Part shown: piece by piece, positions 54,588 through 64,000 of the stretch | How the letters are laid out: every line of letters begins with the position of its first letter | Position numbering within the stretch: the stretch's first letter is position 1 | Source: Loripinus fragilis | Taxonomy: Eukaryota > Mollusca > Bivalvia > Lucinida > Lucinidae | Length of the DNA stretch: 64,000 nucleotides | Assembly: GCA_964019695.1 (NCBI GenBank) | Contig: OZ026519.1 | Location: forward strand, 24,614,013 to 24,678,012 | Direction of reading: 5' to 3' | The notes under the pieces: generated by a model | Told to the model about the DNA's origin: nothing | Databases searched by the model: none | What the model saw: only the letters and a program-made list of their open reading frames with translations | Translations under genes and position numbers: made by a program

Positions 54588-55146
54588 TGAATCATTGGTC
54601 CGAGGCCCAATTTGGATTGGGAATTATATTGGTGTAAAGCTAAAAATATAAAAAAAAATTAAATATTAATTTCAATTAAGAATCAGTAAAATATTTCTGT
54701 ATGCAGAACTGGCACGAGGGATTCACCCCCCCCCCCCCCTCACACACACACACACAAAAAAAGAAAAGAAAAAAGAATTGAGATTGGGAATGAGGCCGAA
54801 TGGTCCCTGTGATTATCATTTTTTCCCTAAACTAAAAAATGACACTCTGAGGGAAAGAAGATTCAAGTATCAAGAAAAGTTAAAGGACGCCATGATGAAG
54901 GCACTATGGTTCCCTAGCAACGGGAAACGATGATTACCTAACAAATTGAATGTGGGGGACTTTGAAGGTTTCTAAAAAAGGTATGCGTCTAACAATTATG
55001 GTATTTAAATATGTAGTAAAGTCGTTTTCAGAACTTATTGGATAACCCTCAGAGAAAGAGTTAATGCTGGTGAAGACGCAATGGCTAAATTGGTAAAAAA
55101 AAAAACCCAGAAAACTTCAAAATGATCATATCCAATGGCCTAGTCA
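54588..55146. other. Unassigned stretch with simple repeats
   Basis: A C13 run and (CA)n/(A)n stretch at 54727-54775. No gene. Confidence 0.4.
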
Positions 55147-55386
55147 GAACGCTAAAAAAGTTACGCACATCAAAGGGAGACTATCAAGCAATGATTCTCT
55201 ACAATTGCGTCCCTTTTGAAAATGGGAACTTCTCTTAAAGGAAAGAACTTGCTACCAGAGGTGGCAAATTCTTTCCTTTAAGAGCAGTTCCTTAAGGTAT
55301 GAAAAATCACTTTATATAACCACGTAAGGTGAGCTCCCTTGAGTAGTACTATTTTTATTTCGCATGTGCGTATACTGCGTAATGGG
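55147..55386. mobile_element. Palindromic MITE, AAAGGGAG family, copy 2
   Basis: AAAAAAGTTACGCACATCAA and AGGGAGACTATC at the left; hairpin CTCTTAAAGGAAAGAACTTG / AAATTCTTTCCTTTAAGAG at 55232-55284; GTGAGCTCCCTTGAGTAG and GCATGTGCGTATACTGCGTA at the right are inverted relative to the left end. Confidence 0.75.
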
Positions 55387-55404
55387 CGCTATGCCAATGA
55401 TATC

Positions 55405-55685
55405 TAAGGTTCACAAATTCTTAAGCAGGTTACACTAAGCACATTTTTCCAAAGCCTAGCCTAAATTACTCATCTGTTGTTTGCTGTAGTTCTCTATACA
55501 GCAAAGATGAAATTAAATTTCAAAACTCATCAAAAAATTCCTACAAGAAACCTTAGAAAGTCTGCTGCAATTGTCCCCTGATTGACACATGACAGACTCA
55601 GGCAGTTTGATTAATTAGTTTTAACTCTGTTATGCAAAATTATGATACTAAGAGATATTACATAGGTCCAGATAGGCAAAAAAAT
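55405..55685. other. Unassigned stretch
   Basis: No feature recognised. Confidence 0.3.
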
Positions 55686-55853
55686 TGAGTTTAAAGTTGT
55701 GATTATTTACTTAGCAATCAGTTTAAACATATGTTTAGGTGCCAAAAAAGAACTGCATCATTGAGGGGGTTCTTTTGAGTACCCACAATATATGTTTTCG
55801 TTGAGAAATAAGAAAATTAATTTCAAATTATGCACTCTTATCTGGAGATCTAG
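55672..55853. mobile_element. hAT-like palindromic MITE, diverged copy
   Basis: CAGATAGGCAAAAAAATTGA, CAGTTTAAACATATGTTTAG, AAAGAACTGCATCATTGAGG, GGGTTCTTTTGAGTACCCAC, TATGTTTTCGTTGAGAAATA, GCACTCTTATCTGG. Confidence 0.65.
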
Positions 55854-55956
55854 AGATAGCATTTGAAATAAGGTTTCTTGCCTGTGTGACAAAAGGTTTA
55901 TAATTCTATGAGAATAAGAAGATGATTTGCAGGAAATCTGAAGCTCTTCTACTTCT

Positions 55957-58173
55957 AAACTAGAGGACCTGAAGGTCCTGAAGCACTCACCTGATCTCCT
56001 TAATAATGTTAAAATAGGTCAAGGTCAACTATGGCTTATTATTCAATCATATTTTGTTTTACCATATATGGGCAGTGGCCATTTTGATCAAGTGACCTAA
56101 AAATAATATCATATTTATATTGTTTTATCTACTGAATACTCCATATGAAATTTGAGTTCAAGCAACCCATTGAATTCTGAGAAAAAGATGCTTAGCTATG
56201 TAAAAAGCAGTCTCAATAAGAGTGACCTTGGATGAAAGGTCAAAGGTCAGCTTGACCTTTGGTGCTTATATAAAACCAGTGTCTCAATAGGTTTAACATT
56301 TTTCCATAGTATAATGATTTCTGCTTCAACAGTCATATATAGAAAAATGAACATTTCAAGATTTTTCCAAAATAAATGCATTATGAATCAAATTTGGCAT
56401 TGCCGTAAAAACGATCAAGATCAACCTAGATTCATCATTTGTGCAAATCTGGTAGGGCCCACATCCCCAATGCTATATACCAAGTCCCAAGGCCATTGGC
56501 CTTTTGGTTCCAGAGTTGAAGATATTTAAAGGGTTTTTACCTTATATGGGCATGTCCACCATCTTGGTGATGTGACCATTAACATTTGGTTCAAATTTAC
56601 TCCACTGAACTTAAGGAGTCTGCATATGAAATGTGAGTTCAATTGGCCAAGTGGTTTCTGAGAAAACTGTGTTTTAATAAATTGATGGGCCTCCAATATG
56701 AGTGACCTTGGCTGAAAGGTCAAAGGTCAAACTTGACCTTTGGAATTGCCTCTTAACATATCAAGTGAGAGCAATGCTTTTGGCTTCAACAGTATTAAAA
56801 AAATCAACTTTTCCAAAAAAATTCTAATTTACATGCATTAGGAAGCGAATTTGACCTCATGTTAAGTAGGTCAAGGTCAACCTAGGATCATCATTCGAAC
56901 AAACTTGGTAGGCCCCACATCCCAAATGTTATATACCAAGTCCCAAGGTCATCAGCCTTTTGGTTCTGGAGAAGAAGATTTTTAAAGGGTTTTTACCATA
57001 TATGGGCATGTCGGCCATCTTGGTCATGTGACCATAACAATTTGCATAAATCTTGGCTAACTTATTGTAAGGAGTCTTCATCTGGAATTTGAGTTCAATT
57101 GGCCAAATGGTTTCTGAGAAAACTATGTTTTAATATATTGATGGGACTCCAATGTGAGCGGCCTTGGCTGAAAGGTCAAAGGTCAACCTTGACCTTTGGA
57201 ACTTATTTATAGCCATTGTCACATTAGATAAAACATATCAAGTGAGAATAATGACTTTGGCTTCAATAGTTTTCAAAAAATCAATTTTTCAAAATTTTCC
57301 GCATTAAAATCCATTAGGAAGCAAATTTGACCTTGACATTAAGTAGGTCAAGGTCAACCCAGGATCATCATTTGAACAAACTTGGTAGGCCCCACATCCC
57401 TGATACTACATACCAACTCCCAAGGTCATCGGCATTTGGGTTCTGGAGAAGAAGATTTTTAAAGGGTTTTTACCATATATGGGCATGTCGGCCATCATGG
57501 TCATGTGACCATATCAATTTGCATAAATCTTGGCTAACTTATTGTAAGGAGTCTTCATCTGAAATTTGAGTTCAATTGGCCAAATGGTTTCTGAGAAAAC
57601 TATGTTTTAATATATTGATGGGACTCCAATATGAGCGGCCTTGGCTGAAAGGTCAAAGGTCAACCTTGACCTTTGGAACTTATTTATAGCCATTGTCACA
57701 TTAGATAAAACATATCAAGTGAGAATAATGACTTTGGCTTCAACAGTTTTCAAAAAATCAATTTTTCAAAATTTTGTCCATTAAAATGCATTAGGAAGCA
57801 AATTTGACCTTGACGTTAAGTAGGTCAAGGTCAACCCAGGATCATCATTTGAACAAACTTGGTAGGCCCCACATCCCCGATGCTACATACCAAGTCCCAA
57901 GGTCATCGGCCTTCTGGTTCTGGAGAAGAAGATTTTTAAAGGGTTTTTACCATATATGGGCATGGCGGCCATTTTGGTCATGTGACCAGGACCATTTGAA
58001 CAAACTTTTGTTCCCCCATCCTAAGGAGTCCCCATATGAGAGTTTAGTTCAGTTGGCCCAGTGGTTTCAGAGGAGAAGATGTTTGAAAATGTTGACGGAC
58101 GGACGGACGACGGACGCCGGAGTCATTGGTATACTAATAGCTCACCTCAGAGCCTTCGGCTCAGGTGAGCTAA
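55957..58173 (+). mobile_element. Large pearl-like tandem-core element
   Basis: Four to five units of about 455-480 bp. Each contains GGCTGAAAGGTCAAAGGTCA, TTTGGCTTCAACAGT, TGCATTAGGAAGC, AAGTAGGTCAAGGTCAACC, GATCATCATTTGAACAAAC, TGGTAGGCCCCACATCCC, TCCCAAGGTCAT and TTTTTACCATATATGGGCATG. The last two full units (57130-57610 and 57610-58080) are the most alike. It ends GACGGACGGACGACGGACGC (58093-58112) and a hairpin TAGCTCACCTCAGAGCC / GGCTCAGGTGAGCTA. Near the start AGCACTCACCTGATC is the inverted counterpart of that end. The plan of tandem core, ACGG microsatellite and terminal hairpin matches bivalve pearl elements, which are Helentron-associated (HINE). Confidence 0.75.
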
Positions 58174-58657
58174 AAATTGAAAATAAAAATTGCTGCCAAT
58201 TTTCACGTCATGTTGGGGCAAATACACAGTATGCAAGACGATAAAAATCCAAGGGCATATGATAAAAATCCAACGGTCATTCCGCCAAAATGGATGTGAC
58301 ATAAACAAGTCAAAGTGAATTAATTTTATCCACTTTTTGCTTTACTGTAGAACATATGAATGAAAACTGTTTAGCATTATTCAAAGAACCACTGTGTACA
58401 TGGTGTATATTTGGTTCCCTTGAGGCCCCAGACAAGGGTGCCTAAGGCTGCACAGGTTCATATGAGTCTACACTTGTCAAAATGCCACATTGTTGGAAAT
58501 CACATGTTGTGGCTCATTTGAGTAATTTTGGAAGAGCGTATTTGTATGTAATTGTTTTGAATTTGGACTGATTATCTTTAATCAGTTCATGCTCAGGTGA
58601 GCTAAAATTAATATGATTATCTCCCTTGATTATTTAAATGGAGTTTCATCCCGCTGA
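58174..58657. other. Unassigned stretch
   Basis: GGAAATCACATGTTGTGGCT (58495) is an arm fragment of the MITE at 4606-4768. No gene. Confidence 0.4.
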
Positions 58658-58843
58658 AAAACTTTGGTCAAAGAGTGGTTTGTTGGTATTGCCCAGCTAT
58701 TTAACAAGACCTTCGATAACTGGGCCGCATTATTAGCAGGTACTCCAGACATAACAACTGATCTAGAAGAACACTTAACTGAGACAGGAACAATTTTTAA
58801 CTATCATCAACCCTTCAAGTTCAAGTATTTAGCAAACATTTAA
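58658..58843 (+). other. Short open frame, unrecognised
   Basis: After a TGA at 58655-58657 a 61-codon frame runs to a TAA at 58841-58843 with no ATG start. It includes WFVGIAQLFNKTF, NWAALLAGTPDITTDLEEHL and YHQPFKFKYLANI. The residue mix (acidic, aliphatic, aromatic, little low complexity) looks more protein-like than chance frames here, so it may be a 3' exon or a retroelement remnant. No family recognised. Confidence 0.2.
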
Positions 58844-59173
58844 CAATTACTTTGATAAAGCAGATAAACAAGGGCCTTAAATCCTGCTACTTACTGCACA
58901 TCAAGATACTAATTTACAAGCATCATAATTTTTACATAATTGCATTTTTCTGTTTTAAGTGGCTAAAAATGAGACAGATATCTCCCTGTTGGTTTGTTTT
59001 TCAGACATTTCATTTCAAAACTGTCAAAATTTAAGACCAATGTAAAACACACTGGGATTATCTAATAATCCATTAGACAGATCTCATATTTCTTGAACTG
59101 AAAAATATCCTAATGGTCCAATCTTAATGAAATCTTTACAGTCATACGAAGGGCTTAAATACAATATTTAGCT

Positions 59174-59458
59174 ATTAGTACAGTCGGTCGCTTGTCTGAC
59201 TGCAGATCCAGGGGGTCACGAGTTCGATCCCGACCCGGTCCCATACTTTCATGGAGATTGATCATGAAATAATTTCTACGATCATTCTCCTCCTTCCGCT
59301 GATTCAAGAATGGTTGTTGTCAGTAACAAGCAAAAGTATGTGCACAAAGTACTGTTTAACCCCTTAGTCAAGCTTGCCTAAGTGTGGATAGGTGAACTGA
59401 CCGTCTCAATAGACTGAGATATAAAGAATCATACCAAACCAAAAACAAACAAAAAAAC
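59174..59458 (+). mobile_element. tRNA-derived SINE, third family, with 10-bp target duplication
   Basis: ATATTTAGCT at 59164-59173 is exactly repeated at 59459-59468. The head CAGTCGGTCGCTTGTCTGAC and GGGGTCACGAGTTCGATCCC (B box) is followed by a 200-bp body (TGATCATGAAATAATTTCTA, GAATGGTTGTTGTCAGTAAC, GACCGTCTCAATAGACTGAG) and tail ATAAAGAATCATACCAAACC then CAAACAAAAAAAC. One copy only; clean ends imply a fairly young insertion. Confidence 0.85.
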
Positions 59459-59468
59459 ATATTTAGCT

Positions 59469-59760
59469 GTTCTAGAACATAAGAACAGTTCTTAAACTGT
59501 TCCTGTGTTATGTTCCAGAGCAAAATTTAATGTTCTTAAAAAGGTAAAAGAACAAATATAGAACAGTTCCAGAACTTACATTAAGAATGAATGTTCTTAA
59601 ATGGTTCTTTATCAGTTATCAGTTTTTAGAACAAATAAAGAACATTTTAAGGATAAATTTATCAGTACAAATGACAAATGTTCTTGAAAGGTTCCAGAAC
59701 ATCTTAAAGAACTTATTAAGAACTGCTTAAGAACCTTAACAAGAAATGTCACAAACACGT
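59469..59760. repeat. AGAAC-rich repeat, left part
   Basis: Irregular AGAACAGTTC, TTCTTAAA and AAGAAC words. 59523-59700 (ATGTTCTTAAAAAGG, AAAGAACAAATATAGAACAG, TTCCAGAACTTACA) recurs directly at 60905-61060. Confidence 0.6.
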
Positions 59761-59765
59761 GACGA

Positions 59766-60889
59766 ATGCCCCCAAAGGAATTGGTCTAGCATAAGATACA
59801 TTTGAGGAAAGATAGCTGTAATATAGCACCAAAAACCTAGAAATGAGGCCAGAAGTCAATGTCAAGGTCAAAAGGACTCAAAATGGTATGCACCACTCCC
59901 CCATCCCAAGACGAATCACCACCCCAAATTTGGGATTCCTACATCAAATAATAAAGAAGATATGGTCTGGACACAATAATTCTTGAAAACTAGGTCAGAG
60001 GTCAAGGTCACAGTGACCCAAAAATGGTTTGTGACACTCAGGCATCCCAAGATGCATTTACTTACCAAATTTGGAATTCCTATTTCAAAGAATAAAGGAT
60101 ATGCACCAGTTTCTAGAAACTAGGTCAGAGGTCAAGTTCAAGGTCAAAGTGACTTAATTATGGTAAACGACACTTCGTCATCCCAAAATGCATCCACACA
60201 CCAAATTTGAGATTCCTACCTCAAATAATACAAGAGATATGCTCTGGACATGATTATTCTAAAATAAGGTCAGAGGTCAAGGTCACAGTGACCCAAAAAT
60301 GGTACATGACACTCCGCTATCCCAAGATGTATCCACACACCAAATTTGGAATTCCTTACTCAAAGAATACAAGAGATATGCTCCGGACACAATAATTCTT
60401 AAAACTAGGTCAGAGGTCAGAGGTCACAGTGACCTAAAAAGGTATGTGACACCCCGTCATCCCAAGATGTATTTACACACCAAAGAATATAAGAGATATG
60501 CACCAGACTCAATGCAGTTTCTAGAAACTAGGTCAGAGGTCAAGTTCAAGGTCACAGTGACCCAATTATTGTACGTGACACTTCGTCATCCCAGGATGCA
60601 TCCGTATACCAAATTTGAGATTCCTACCTCAAATAATATAAGAGATATGCTCCGGACACGATTATTCTAAAAACTAGGTCAGAGGTCAAGGTCAAGGTCA
60701 CAGTGACCCGAAAATGGTACGCGACACTCCGCCATCCCAAGATGCATCCACACACCTAATTTGAAATTCCTACCTCAAACAATATAGGAGATATGGACCG
60801 GACACGAAAGTGGGACGGACACACGGACGGACGGACAGACGGACCGACAGTGCGATTACTATATGCCTCCCAAAGTTCCTTTGGGGGCA
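59766..60889 (+). mobile_element. Pearl-like tandem-core element inside AGAAC repeat
   Basis: Seven or so units of about 125-150 bp: CTAGGTCAGAGGTCAAGGTC, CAGTGACCCAAAAATGGT, ACACTCCG-CATCCCAAGATG, CATCCACACACCAAATTTG, ATTCCTACCTCAAA, AGAGATATGCTCCGGACACG. Then comes GACGGACACACGGACGGACG (60814-60833), and the ends ATGCCCCCAAAGGAA (59766) and TTCCTTTGGGGGCAT (60875-60889) are inverted. Same architecture as 55957-58173 with different core sequence. Confidence 0.75.
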
Positions 60890-60894
60890 TAAAA

Positions 60895-61490
60895 AGCCCT
60901 AAAATGTTCATAAAAAGTGAAAGAACAAATATAGAACAGTTCCAGAACTTACAATAATAATAAATGCTTTTAAATGGTTCTTGAGTAGTTTAGAACAAAT
61001 TAAGAACATTTTATGAACAATTTAATTAGTACAAATTGTCTGAAATGGCTCTTTAATTGGGACACATTTTAAGAAAAATGTTCTTGAAAATTATTCTAGA
61101 ACTGTGCAAGTTTAGTTCTAGAATCAAATGATGACAGTTCTAGAACTGTGCAAGATATGTCTTAGAACTTGTGAACGTTAAATGAACCATTTTCTTTTAA
61201 GAATTTTTCAAGAACTGTTCTTGAACTACTGTTCAGGAACAATTCTTGAACTGTTCTGACAGAAATATATCAGAACCATTGTTCTTAAAGTGTTCATGAA
61301 AATTCTTTCAGACTAATTCTTAAACTGTTCTTGAACAGTTTATAAAATGGGCCATTTAACGTTCTTGAACTTTTCTAGAACTGTACCTGAATTTTTAAGA
61401 GCAAATCTTAAAACTGTTCAAGAACTAATTCTTGAAATGTTCTTACTGTTCAAGAATAATTCTTGAACTGTTCTTAAAATTCTCGCAGGG
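60895..61490. repeat. AGAAC-rich repeat, right part
   Basis: Dense TTCTTGAACTGTTC, TTCTAGAACTGTGC and AAGAACATTTT words, many forming local palindromes, ending TTCTCGCAGGGGTAC. Related to 31085-31420. Confidence 0.6.
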
Positions 61491-61695
61491 GTACAATGCA
61501 TCCACTCAGTCGCATCCGAGTTGAAGTGAGTTTGGTGTCTGTATCTGCATGACAAAACCGTGAGTCTAATCTACCTTAAAGATTTGGGTTTGACTGCAGC
61601 TGGATTGCTTGAAACAATAAATGGCAGCCTGATCCAATTCCTCACTGGTCATTTGGCACTAATCTTCATCACTTTTCACCCATAAGTGGCCATAG

Positions 61696-61884
61696 CTTTA
61701 GATAAACAAAATTTTTGAGTGTAAAATTGTAAATATTTTCTAATCCATCAGTTTGAACATATGTTTTGGGTGCTCAAAAGAACCGTCTCATTGAGACGGT
61801 TCTTTTGAGTACCCACAACATATGTTTTGGCTGAGAAATAAGAAAATAATTTTTTGGTATGCACTCTTAACTAAAGGCCTGAGT
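61696..61884. mobile_element. hAT-like palindromic MITE, complete
   Basis: TAGCTTTAGATAAACAAAAT to TTAACTAAAGGCCTG, with a perfect hairpin AAAAGAACCGTCTCATTGAG / complement. Left flank AGTGGCCA and right flank AGTGGCTA match 7 of 8, agreeing with the 8-bp duplication at 13409-13597. Confidence 0.75.
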
Positions 61885-61914
61885 GGCTATAGTTTTAACA
61901 ATGTTCTCCATTAA

Positions 61915-62110
61915 CTCTTTGTTTGCCAGTGTCGACTGCTGATAAACTTGGCAAACAGTTCGGACCCAGATCAGACCACACCAAATGCTGGAATGACCTG
62001 GATCCAAACTGTATAACACTCTGAGTGGTATTCCTGAAAGAACTGATAAATTTAATGTTTTTTTTTTATTTTTTAATAAGCAAAGGATAAAAAAGTAAGC
62101 AACGTAAGAG
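61915..62110. mobile_element. TTAA-flanked hairpin MITE
   Basis: TTAA at 61911-61914 and 62111-62114; ends CTCTTTGTTTGCC and GCAACGTAAGAG. Core GTTCGGACCCAGATCAGACC / AATGACCTGGATCCAAACTG is partly decayed; the right half contains ACACTCTGAGTGGTATTCCT as at 1-106. Confidence 0.65.
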
Positions 62111-62223
62111 TTAAAACACTTTTTGTGTTAGACATTCAGGAAGTTCTTGAAAGTAACATGCAATGAGTATCCACAACATATGTTTTTGTAGATAGATAAG
62201 AATACTCATGATCTACATACCCA

Positions 62224-62500
62224 TCTAACTCTTTGGTTGCTTATCATGACTATCGTCTGCTGTGTGTTGTTTGCTGGTCCTTTTATCGCAACAAAACTCG
62301 TCTGCTGAAATGTTTAAGAAGCCTCTATGACAAACAGTGTGGACCCAGATCAGACTGCTCCTATAGAAGTGGTCTGTTCTAGGTCCACACTGTTTGCTTT
62401 TTACTTAATTCATCAATAATGTTAGGCAATTATTTGCAGCGGACGACTTCAGCAGACAACATTTTCAGATGCATTTTTTTCTTGGCGCTTTAAGGGTTCA
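62224..62500. mobile_element. TTAA-type hairpin MITE
   Basis: From CTAACTCTTTGGTTGC to GGCGCTTTAAGGGTT. Includes AACAGTGTGGACCCAGATCA, GACTGCTCCTATAGAAGTGG, TTCTAGGTCCACACTGTTTG, then CAATAATGTTAGGCAATTAT, CAGATGCATTTTTTTCTTGG. Inverted relative to 51718-51960. Confidence 0.7.
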
Positions 62501-62504
62501 AACA

Positions 62505-62610
62505 TCTGAGGACCCAGATTAGACTGTATGCCAAAATTAGTCCTTGATGTAAGCAATGACATTTTTAGATGCATTTTTCTTTGTAGCATGCGAGGGGCTA
62601 ATTTGTTACA
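62505..62610. repeat. Fragment of a TTAA hairpin MITE
   Basis: GAGGACCCAGATTAGACTGT, AAAATTAGTCCTTGATGTAA and ATTTTTAGATGCATTTTTCT parallel 18530-18640, without the second core arm. Confidence 0.5.
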
Positions 62611-62944
62611 ATATACCGGCTATGTAAATGAAACATTACTTAATATTCTGCTCATGGTGTCTTATGTGAAAAGAAAAAATAAACACCGGGTGTAAAAGGG
62701 GCGTTTAGCCTTTTGTCACGAGCTGCAGTCCGTAATGAATACAATTTGTCCCTGCAGGATCCGTAAAACATGACAGTGAATTCATTTGAAATTCAATATA
62801 TTTTAAACCAAATAAATTTTCAAACTATACACATATTAAACTGCCACATTCTATGCTGCTGGCTTTGAATCATACCCTGGCTTTTTTTTCTTTGTAGCTT
62901 TTTGAAATCTTGTTATCATTGTGGTAAAATAAATAAGCATGTTC

Positions 62945-63125
62945 CCAGGTAGACAGCAATCGAAAATGTTGATACTATCGACGAATGTAGATCAAAAATC
63001 GTTAGAAACAGAGTTTTTGATTGCCATTTGTTACTCGATTGGGACGGTTCTTTTGAGCACCCACAACATATGTTTTGGTTGAGAAATAAGATAATTATTT
63101 TCTGTTACAAAGTCTTAACTAAAGG
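62945..63125. mobile_element. Chimera of a CACACC-family MITE and a hAT-like MITE
   Basis: 62945-63044 matches one half of the CACACC MITE (GGTAGACAGCAATCGAAAAT, GTTAGAAACAGAGTTTTTGA, TTGCCATTTGTTACTCGATT). At GGGACGGTTCTTTTGAGCAC it switches exactly at the hairpin centre to the right half of the hAT-like MITE, ending ACAAAGTCTTAACT. Both lack their other halves. Confidence 0.65.
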
Positions 63126-63260
63126 ATCAGGGCCTCATTGCATGCTGGATAATTTTGCATGTTTTTTTAATTCTGATTTTTTTATTTTTTTAAAATTAAT
63201 GTTTTCAAAAAAATATTTTAGGAATGTCATAAGAGTGTCAAACAGTTTGTAATTTTAGGC
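63126..63260. mobile_element. TTAA-type MITE half copy
   Basis: GGATAATTTTGCATGTTTTT, AAATATTTTAGGAATGTCAT and AAGAGTGTCAAACAGTTTGT correspond, inverted, to the right half at 1-106. No hairpin partner. Confidence 0.5.
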
Positions 63261-63305
63261 ACTAGCAGCTAGACAAAGAGTTGACTTTGGTATCCAAACA
63301 TCACA

Positions 63306-63492
63306 GATTTAGATAAACTGAAAATTTCAGCGTAAAATAGTAAATATTTTCTTACCCATAATTTTAAGCATATGTTTTGGGTGCTCAAAAGAACCGTCTC
63401 ATTGAGACGGTTCTTTTGAGTACCCACAACATATGTTTTGGTTGAGAAATAAGAAAATTATTTTTCTGTTTCGCACTCTTAACTAAAGTCCT
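63306..63492. mobile_element. hAT-like palindromic MITE, complete
   Basis: CAGATTTAGATAAACTGAAA, perfect hairpin CAAAAGAACCGTCTCATTGA / complement, ATATGTTTTGGTTGAGAAAT and end CTTAACTAAAGTCCTG. Confidence 0.75.
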
Positions 63493-64000
63493 GCCAACAT
63501 TTAGGTTTCGCTCATCACCCTACTTTTTATAACTTATGCTGAAGGATGAGGTCTATTTCTTGCAAATATTCCCTACAAAAAGTCAGGATGAAGATATGTC
63601 CTTGATAATGTCAACACAAGCTTAACAGTAGCTCAAATATATGTCAACAATCATCAAGATCTACTCTGAGATACCAAGAAACAAGACAAACAAAACGCTG
63701 GTTGCAATTAGCAACAAGGCCAATGGAATGCTATGAATTGGTTTATGGCATCATCGTTACTCATGTATTTTGTTATGAAAGTACTCAATGTCTCTTATAA
63801 AAAAATCCTTATGACCATTAAAGTGCCAGTAACGGCAAGAGCAAACAACAAATTTGTACCAAATACGGCTTGATATTTTATGTACAAGATTCACCTGACT
63901 GCAAGAAAAAAAGGAAACTCTCTTTATTTTTCATTTTTGCAAAGACAATGGTGTATATTCATGTATTTGCAAATCAATTAAATGTGAAAGCTGGTTTGAT
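63493..64000. other. Unassigned stretch at window end
   Basis: No gene or matched repeat recognised. Confidence 0.3.

Overview
This 64 kb window looks like non-coding DNA from an animal genome, most likely a mollusc and probably a bivalve. It is AT-rich, has no convincing host gene, no bacterial-style gene packing, and is filled with eukaryotic transposable elements: tRNA-derived SINEs, a Penelope-like retroelement, Ty3/gypsy remnants, several DNA-transposon MITE families, and tandem-core elements ending in ACGG/ACAG-type microsatellites plus a short hairpin, which resemble the pearl/HINE elements of oysters and mussels. The bivalve call is inference from repeat style. The window could be intergenic or lie inside a very large intron.

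Layout. 0-3 kb: a 0.9 kb near-palindromic element, a 1.3 kb TA-flanked mariner-like non-autonomous element and a SINE. 3-14 kb: mixed hairpin MITEs, five SINE copies, a small pearl-like element, a pogo-like MITE and a 1 kb TIR element full of GACCGATCGGC-type repeats; 8925-9068 on the minus strand is the only candidate host coding exon. 14.3-18.4 kb: one large 18-bp minisatellite with a SINE inside it. 18.4-21 kb: hairpin MITEs. 21.3-26.1 kb: a region bounded by inverted 52-bp sequences, containing a tandem array interrupted by Penelope-like copy A. 26-31 kb: MITEs, a decayed gypsy pol (27.6-29.0 kb) and two SINEs. 31-36.3 kb: MITEs, a SINE, and a directly duplicated 0.37 kb unit with very strong hairpins. 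36.3-39.0 kb: Penelope-like copy B, whose reverse transcriptase frame is nearly intact over about 450 codons apart from one TGA, inserted in another TIR element. 39-50 kb: MITEs, a third Penelope 3' fragment, a second gypsy pol remnant, and a 704-bp element with a perfect 9-bp target duplication (Mutator-like). 50-61.5 kb: three more pearl-like tandem elements, a different SINE family and an AGAAC-rich repeat. 61.5-64 kb: hairpin MITEs, one of them chimeric.

No element seen here is autonomous. The MITEs are sorted by their flanks: TTAA (piggyBac-like), 8-bp duplications with CAGG ends (hAT-like), TA with CAGTAAAAC ends (pogo-like). The most unusual signal is the very high density of near-perfect hairpins, and one apical motif (CTYGGCAAGCCTYGC) that recurs in hairpins whose stems otherwise differ. 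All family calls come from reading termini, flanks and motifs by eye; no database search was possible.
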